Assembly (NCBI GenBank): GCA_947044405.1
Contig: CAMRHE010000321.1
Span: 2,170,001 to 2,234,000, forward strand
Direction: 5' to 3'
DNA: 64,000 nt
Origin: Leptodactylus fallax
Taxonomy: Eukaryota > Chordata > Amphibia > Anura > Leptodactylidae
Positions 57,570 through 64,000 of this stretch are shown in pieces (positions within the stretch are counted from its first letter, which is position 1; each line of letters opens with the position of its first letter). The notes under the pieces were generated by a model. That model ran no database searches and had not been told where the DNA came from. It saw only the letters and a list, made by a program, of their open reading frames with translations. Position numbers and translations under genes: made by a program.

Positions 57570-58829
57570 CTCCTCTTGTCCTTTCTCCTCTGCATTTCCC
57601 CTGTGCCAATCCCTTCAGTAGTTACTGAGTGCTCAATGAATTCAAGTCAAATGACAACCTTGGCCCTTCCATCCATCTCTGACCTAATCTCCTTAGGGTC
57701 TAGAATGGGGACAGGCTCTTTTTAAATCTTCCCAGTGCCAGGTTGTAATATAATATTGAAAAGTGCTGTCTAGGTCCCCAGTGCCAGTTTTACATGTTAA
57801 TGCATTGTATGGTTCTTCGATGAGGAAGCTCCTGTGTTACATTGTCTTTCATATCTGCCACAGGAACCTTTCCTAGTAGATATGACAATTATTGTCAGGC
57901 AATACAATGTTTCCTTGCTGAATCAAGGCCATCACCCTAGCAACAGTGAAGAATCATATGCTTGTGACATTACAATAAGAAACCAGCTTGAATAGATGAC
58001 AAAAAGAATATGACAGTCAATATCTTTTCAATCTAGTCTTATAGTTTTAAACTTACCTTCTAGAGGAGCTATTTTTAATATTAAGATTTATTATCTTCAG
58101 TTAAAATCTATACAAAAAACATATTTATGAGGGGAAAACTGTATTTCATAAATTTTTAAGACAAATCAATTTAGAAAATCTGCGCAAGTCCCCTCCTCAG
58201 CTCCTTCCTTTAAGGCTGGAACCAGAGCCAGCATTAAGCTAGGTTCACACCTGTGTTTGGGCTTCCTTTCTGGGGAGGGGGTCCTCAAGCAAACCTAATA
58301 AGCTTAAAAAAGCGGTTACCCTTGGAACCTCCGGACCCCAAAGACTGTAATGGGGTCGCCGGGTTTCTGCCCGAAAAGGGTGGAAAAATGCGGAAAAACA
58401 GGACCTGCTTGCAGTTAGCGGCAACCACAGGGTGTTCTGAACAGATAACTCCTAAAATGTTTAAATAGCTACACTTACCCTCCATGGTGTAATGCTGACA
58501 CTCCACACTCATTTCTGGTGTAAATGATGATAACTCTGGTGGGACTACACATTGCCTCCATGGCTACATATGTAGACAATATGTTCTAGCAAAAATAATG
58601 TATAGTGAACATAAAATCAATAAATAAAATATAATAAATTATAGCACAAACATCATGTGTCTTACAGCCTTAAGTAACCCACAAAGATATCTGAATAACC
58701 CCATACAATACCCTAAGCAATAATTGTGACATCACAGCATAATAAAATGTTTAAATTCTATTCACCACCTGAGCCACACCTCAGGTCATGTATGCATTTA
58801 ACCCCTTAAGGCAAAATGGCGTATATGTA
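57570..58829. other. L2 remnant end, then partial miniature element; no gene
   Basis: 57570-57720 continues the L2-like remnant. 58238-58440 has a GCTAGGTTCACACCTG end of the GGTTCACAC type without a matching inverted end. The rest is AT-rich. Confidence 0.5.
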
Positions 58830-60396
58830 CAGTCATGGCCAAAAGTTTTGAGAATGACACAAATATTATATTTTCACATGATCTGCTGCCCTCTGGTTTT
58901 TGTGTGTGTTTGTCAGATGTTTTTATCACATACAGAAATATAATTGCATTCATATTATGAGTAACAGAAGCTTATATTGACAGTTAGAATGAGTTAATGC
59001 AGCAAGTCAATATTTGCAGTGTTGACCCTTCTTCTTCAGGACCTCTGCAATTCTCCCTGGCATGCTCTCAATCAACTTCTGGACCAAATCCTGACTGATA
59101 GCAGTCCATTCTTGCAGAATCAATGCTTTAATTTTGTCTGAATTTGTTGGTTTTTGTTTGTCCACCCGTCTCTTGATGATTGACCACAAGTTCTCAATGG
59201 GATTAAGATCTGGGGAGTTTCCAGGCCATGGACCCAAAATCTCTATGTTTTGTTCCCTGAGCCATTTAGTTCTCACCTTTGCTTTATGGCAAGGTGCTCC
59301 ATCATGCTGGAAAAGGCATTGTTGAGCGCCAAACTGCTCTTGGACGGTTGGGAGAAGTTGCTCTTGGAGGACATTCTGGTACCATTCTTTATTCATGGCT
59401 GTGTTTTTAGGCAAGACTGTGAGAGAGCCGATTCCCTTGGCTGAGAAGCAACCCCACACATGAATGGTTTCAGGATGCTTTACAGTTGGCATGAGACAAG
59501 ACTGGTGGTAGCGCTCACCTCTTCTTCTCCGAATAAGCTGTTTTCCAGATGTTCCAAACAATCGAAAAGGGGATTCATCAGAGAAAATGACTTTACCCCA
59601 GTCCTCAGCAGTCCACTCCCTGTACCTTTTTCAGAATATCAGTCTGTCCCTGATGTTTTTTCTGGAGAGAAGTGGCTTCTTTGCTGCCCTCCTTGAGACC
59701 AGGCCTTGCTCCAAGAGTCTCCGCCTCACAGTGCGTGCAGATGCACTCACACCTGCCTGCTGCCATTCCTCAGCAAGCTCTGCACTGCTGGTAGCCCGAT
59801 CCCGCAGCTGAAACACTTTTAAGAGACGGTCCTGTCGCTTGCTGGTCTTTCTTGGGCGCCCTGGAGCCTTTTTGGCACCAATGGAACCTCTCTCCTTGAA
59901 GTTCTTGATGATGCGATAGATTGTTGACTGAGGTGCAATCTTTCTAGCTGCAATACTCTTCCCAGTTAGGCCATTTTTGTGCAGTGCAATGATGACTGCA
60001 CGTGTTTCTTTAGAGATAACCATGGTTAACAGAAGAGAAACAATGATGGCAAGCACCAGCCTCCTTTTAAAGTGTCCAGTGGTGTCATTCTTACTTAATC
60101 ACGACAGATTGATCTCCAGCCCTGTCCTCATCAACACCCACACCTGTGTTAATGGAGCAATCACTGAAACGATGTTAGGTGGTCCTTTTAAGACAGGGCT
60201 GCAATGATGTTGAAATGTGTTTTGGGGGATAAAGTTCATTTTCTAGGCAAATATTGACTTTGCAAGCAATTGCTGTTAAGCTGATCACTCTTTATAACAT
60301 TCTGGAGTATATGCAAATTGCCATTAGAAAAACTGAAGCAGTAGACTTTGTAAAAATTAATATTTGTATCATTCTCAAAACTTTTGGCCATGACTG
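58830..60396 (-). mobile_element. DD35E Tc1-like transposon, copy 3, full length
   Basis: 1567 bp with the same CAGTCATGGCC ends as copies 1 and 2, TA at 58828-58829 and 60397-60398. Confidence 0.95.
59007..60023 (-). pseudogene. DD35E transposase, single nonsense codon
   Basis: - strand. The N-terminal half (from 60023, MVISKETR) is open to RDRLIF, then TGA at 59631-59633, then the same frame is open to the normal end at 59007. That stop is the only lesion I see. It has Val (RTVRRR) and Arg (SPFRLFG) like copy 2, where copy 1 has Ala and Pro, and a private Arg at KVRTKW. Catalytic Asp, Asp and Glu are encoded. Confidence 0.93.
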
Positions 60397-60398
60397 TA

Positions 60399-61364
60399 CA
60401 CAATACAGCCTGCTCTACCGATCTGGTTGTTAAAAATACAGTTGGATTGCAGAACCAGGTAACAGTGAAGACCAGCCCAGTTCCAATACTGGTAGAGCAG
60501 GAAGCCATAGACATCCTGCCTTATCACTTTCTGACTTCTAGGCCGCAAGTCACATTAGCCTTGAGGTCTACAAGCTGCACTGCATGAGAGGTAAGTGTCA
60601 ATACTTATCTCTCTGTTTCCCAGACCCTCCTACTCCTTCTTGCTCCGGGTGGGTCAGTGTTGGAGCCAGTGATAGCACAACTGTATAGGAGCCGTTATAT
60701 GGGGGACATAATTTATATTAGGGGGGCAGGGAACACTCTAGGGGACAAGAGGAAATGTTCATGGTGCTCTGCACGTGACACCCCTCCTCCCTCCTGCCAG
60801 TTTGATAATGCAGGTACAACAGCTATGATCAGGGATAGGAGTGTGACTGTGATTGATAGCCACACACCTGCTCTAATAGCCAGTACCAGAGGAGCTTAGA
60901 TCCCTAATTGCAATAAGGATAAAGGGGAATACCTTTTTTTCTGTCAACCTGGGAAACACCATTGCTGGGGTTGGCTGCAAAAATATGATAACCCTAAGCC
61001 TAATAAAGTCACCCAGAGCTGTCTAGTAATAATGTCTGTTATGCAAAGGCAATAATAGATGTAAAAAAATAAAGGAAAAACCCTATTGGTATAAAAGAAA
61101 TCTTAAAAATATTAATAAAAATAATATTTAAAAATACAAAATAATTATATAAAACATTTATTAAAGGGGTGTGCAAGTTTTCAGATGATAAGACACACCT
61201 AAATATATAGGTTTGGGAATTAAAAATTAGGAAAAAAATATTGAATATTAATTTAAACTTTCCTGGTGGTCAAAAATAGTAGAGCTGTTCAATGTCACTA
61301 ACTGGTATGCTAGGGAAGATATAGGGAGTTAAGATACAAGAACACAAAATCCCATCATTAGGCA
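60399..61364. other. No gene recognised
   Basis: Contains a CCTGCTCTACCGATCTGG / ACTGGTAGAGCAGGAAGC inverted pair near 60410-60505 and AT-rich low-complexity DNA after 61040. No supported gene. Confidence 0.5.
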
Positions 61365-61710
61365 TTATACAGTGTGAGGGATATTAATGTGATATTATAC
61401 TGTGTCGTGTGCCCTAATGTGGCATTATACTCTGGGGATGGGCACTACAGAGCATTATAGTGTGTGGGGAGACAATAACGTGGCATTATATTGTATGGGG
61501 GCACTAACGGCAAATTATACTGTGTAGAGGACACTAATGGAGCATTAAACTGTGTGGCGGGCTCTAACGTGGCATTATTCTGTATGGGAGGCACTAAGGA
61601 GCATTAAACTATGTGGGCAGAGCATTAACATGGCATTACACTGTGTAGGGGGCACTAATGAAGAATTAGACTGTGTGGGAGCACTAAGGAGCATTATACT
61701 GTGCCCCTCC
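61365..61710. repeat. Minisatellite, about 30-bp unit
   Basis: Repeats of GGCATTATACTGTGTGGGGG followed by CACTAATG, roughly eleven degenerate units. ORFs across it are artefacts. Confidence 0.8.
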
Positions 61711-62883
61711 CCCCCACAAAGTATAATGGTTCTGACAATCCACCACACAGAATAATGCATCTTATTGCCCCCCACACACAGACTCTGACAGCAATGATGA
61801 GAAACACTTATCTCTTGACCGCTATATTAATATACCATTAATACATTACTGCAGCTTTTGTAACACAACACAGGTAGTACAGACAGCAGAGATGATTACC
61901 GATCCCTGCTTCCACAGTAGTAATACATTCATGCTAAAAGATTTGACAGGCTCTGCAGATGCTGGCATGTCGCTTGTCCCGATCATTAAACAACCGGTCA
62001 ATGGGGTCTGGCACTGCTGGACTCTACTCACTTCGCACTAAAAGACCTGTTTCCCCAATAGGACATTTAGTCCACAGAATGAAGTACAACACATTAGATG
62101 TAGAACATGTGAATATCTCAGAAATATTATAGTCCTTCTGAGTGTTAGCGATCTGGATCCTGATTGTGGTCATTACATGGAATCAGGTTTTACAGCTCTT
62201 TACATTGCAAAGATAGGTTACTTTCTGTGTAGCTGATGGTAATGAGTGTTAGGATTCTCAATAAGCTTTATCCCTTTGGCAGCACTGTCAGAGCTCTGAG
62301 ATGCTGATCCAACCAGAGTGCTGTCTCATTCTCCAATCATCATCTGAGGAGGGATATTTAAAGTCTGCCCAAAAGCTTTCACATGCCTTCTATTAATTGT
62401 TCTGTTCTCAGAATATTTCTGTTATCTGCTGTATTCCTGCTAACAGATTTTGGATTGTTTTACTGGATATCTGCTTGCTTACTGATTTGGCTTTGTTTGT
62501 GAACTCTTGGACTTAACCTGGACACATTTATCTGATTCTGATTTGGACAATTCTGTGCCCTCCTGATTGACCCACTGTGATCAACAGACCCTCAGTTACA
62601 TATCTGTCTTTGAAATGTATCATTCCTGATTCATAGTAGCCATACCTACTTTCAGGAATGCCGTGTTGAAGTTGTGTTTACAGTGGTGTTGTGTGCACAC
62701 CATGATGGTGATGGTCTATCTAGCCAGCCAGTTTTTATTACCCACCTGGTCAGCAGATGCCAATGGGGAGGGAGGGAGGGCGAGTGAACCCCCCAGCTCA
62801 ACCCCAGACACACATCTTTCTCTAGCTAGGCAAACATCACCCTTTTCTTAGGTCCTGCAGGGTGTTGGGAGAAAGGGGGCTGG
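61711..62883. other. No gene recognised
   Basis: Unique-looking DNA; a segment at 62440-62580 rich in GGATATCTGCTTGCTTACTG may be an old repeat. No splice or RNA signal supported. Confidence 0.45.
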
Positions 62884-63141
62884 GGAAGGTGTGGCTGGAC
62901 ACTCGGTATATACTTAAAAGAGAGGTGAGGCTCTTTGTCTTCTGAGTCTGGCTAACATGTAGGAGGGACATGCTTTTGTAACTTGCTGAAGAAAGGACCC
63001 ACTTGGGTTAATAAATATATAAAATTTAAAAATCTCGGTTCGTATTATCCTATGACCCAGTCAACTCACGGTGTGTGAGTGGGAGGTAAAGAAGGTTGGT
63101 CGCAGGTGTGCCAAGCGGCTTGGCAAGGCGAGATCCTTCAC
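62884..63141 (+). repeat. LTR fragment related to the foldback LTR
   Basis: Shares GGGTTAATAAATATATAAAA and the following layout, ending GGCGAGATCCTTCACA, with the 3' end of the LTR at 55920-56071. The 5' limit is not clear. Confidence 0.6.
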
Positions 63142-63830
63142 ACCCGCCTTGTGTTTTTCTCTGCAGTTTTACTGGTCTGATTTAGTCTGCATATATTTAC
63201 ATTACATTAGCTACTAGTCTGGTCTGGTAACCTGAGTCCTGATTCTGCCAAGTTAATCTGACCTTGGGGCAGGCTCAGGTGAAGACATCAGGGTTGCCTT
63301 AGACTTTACCAGGCAGGGCAGTGTGAGATTTATGTAGCTTGTTGGAGGAGCTCTGGAGGTTGCTAGTAACAGCAGGAGTATTGTTTTTAGTCATCCTAGT
63401 GTAGAATGTAAGTAACCCTTAGCGGCCCCATACTTTCCCTACTATTAGGATTAACGATCATCAGCAGAGAAATCATTGGCAGATGCAGGGGCTGCTGATC
63501 TCTGCTTGTAAAGCTACCAGCACTTAGCAGCATCCTGTATCACCCCTCCCCCTCCTCCTTACAAGCAGTGACTCATCCATCCCATCAGAGTATGGGGAGA
63601 AGTCCTGTGCAAAGAGCTTTCACTACTGCCAGACATAGAGCTGCACATGAGTTTCCTCCCATGTCCTGTGCACCTAGCAATTCAGCCAAACGGAAGTGTA
63701 TATTTTTGGGTAAAATATGTAATAGATTTGTATTTTTGTTTACAGTATGTGTCTTATATACTGTATGTTTGTAGACAGGTGTGTGTCTATATATTGTATA
63801 TGAATGTATGTGTGTGAATAGATGGGTATA
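63142..63830. other. No gene recognised
   Basis: No element ends or coding signal I can support. Confidence 0.45.
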
Positions 63831-63831
63831 T

Positions 63832-63895
63832 GCAGTGGCGTAACTAAGGTCTTGTGGGCCCTGGTGCAAACTCTTGGCCGGGGCCCCCTCTCTCC
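63832..63895. repeat. Dispersed AGTGGCGTAACTA repeat fragment
   Basis: AGTGGCGTAACTAAGG...GGGCCC resembles 29350 (AGTGGCGTAACGATCG) and 53447 (AGAGGCGTAACCTAAA...GGGCCCC), so these are pieces of one dispersed family. Confidence 0.6.
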
Positions 63896-64000
63896 CCCTT
63901 AGAGTGAATTCTTGATAGTGATGGTTACGGGTGCTGCAGTGATATCTCAGATACTTGAAAGAGATACAGCTTTAGTACCCACAAGTGCAGTTATCAAGAA

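Noticed and set aside
61365..61775. Repetitive Trp/His/Leu ORFs on both strands
   Set aside because: Minisatellite translations.

Overview
The window is nuclear DNA from a vertebrate, most likely an amphibian. The only host gene I can support is the 3' half of the kinase domain of the Src-family tyrosine kinase FYN, in five exons on the + strand (10435-10614, 19150-19226, 19320-19473, 21971-22102, 23341-23549). Its 3' UTR runs to about 25.4 kb. The exons encoding the N-terminus, SH3, SH2 and glycine-rich loop lie upstream of base 1, so bases 1-10434 are read as part of an upstream FYN intron. The amphibian guess rests on repeat content: a Tx1-clade LINE sitting inside a TTAA-flanked DNA transposon (a habit described in Xenopus), many palindromic TTAA miniature elements, Tc1 elements and amphibian-style minisatellites. 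No bacterial-type genes, rRNA, tRNA or CRISPR were seen.

Layout. (1) 1-4.6 kb: an LTR retroelement whose internal region is a single coding frame of about 1,134 codons with one in-frame stop. It contains a piece of the non-muscle myosin II heavy-chain tail (MYH9-like) and a piece of the HNRNPU SPRY domain, so it appears to be a gene-capturing retroelement. (2) 5.75-7.35 kb: a full-length but broken DD34E Tc1 element. (3) 10.4-25.4 kb: FYN exons. The large 8.5-kb intron holds TTAA miniature elements and a 5-kb palindrome (12472-17445). The palindrome's arms each carry a Tc1 element (DD35E family) at a different site, and each arm preserves the other's empty site. (4) 25.4-32.6 kb: Tc1 remnants, minisatellites, nested TTAA elements and a hAT element with a perfect 8-bp target duplication. 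(5) 32.6-50.5 kb: two head-to-tail copies of a Tx1/L1-clade LINE (about 8.7 kb each), separated and flanked by the same 9-bp sequence and inserted next to the right end of a TTAA DNA transposon. (6) 50.5-58.8 kb: decayed Tc1-like and L2-like remnants, and a foldback made of two inverted LTRs with U3 ends outermost. (7) 58.8-64 kb: a third DD35E Tc1 copy, a minisatellite and an LTR fragment.

How the parts relate. FYN is a conserved host gene whose introns accumulate mobile DNA. The intact DD35E transposase in the left palindrome arm (13169-14185, - strand) could have mobilised the two defective copies, which share a nonsense codon. The LINE copies depend on ORF1 (three CCHC knuckles) and ORF2 (endonuclease plus reverse transcriptase), joined by a TAATG stop/start overlap. 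All family assignments come from reading the sequence and recalled family motifs; no database search was run.
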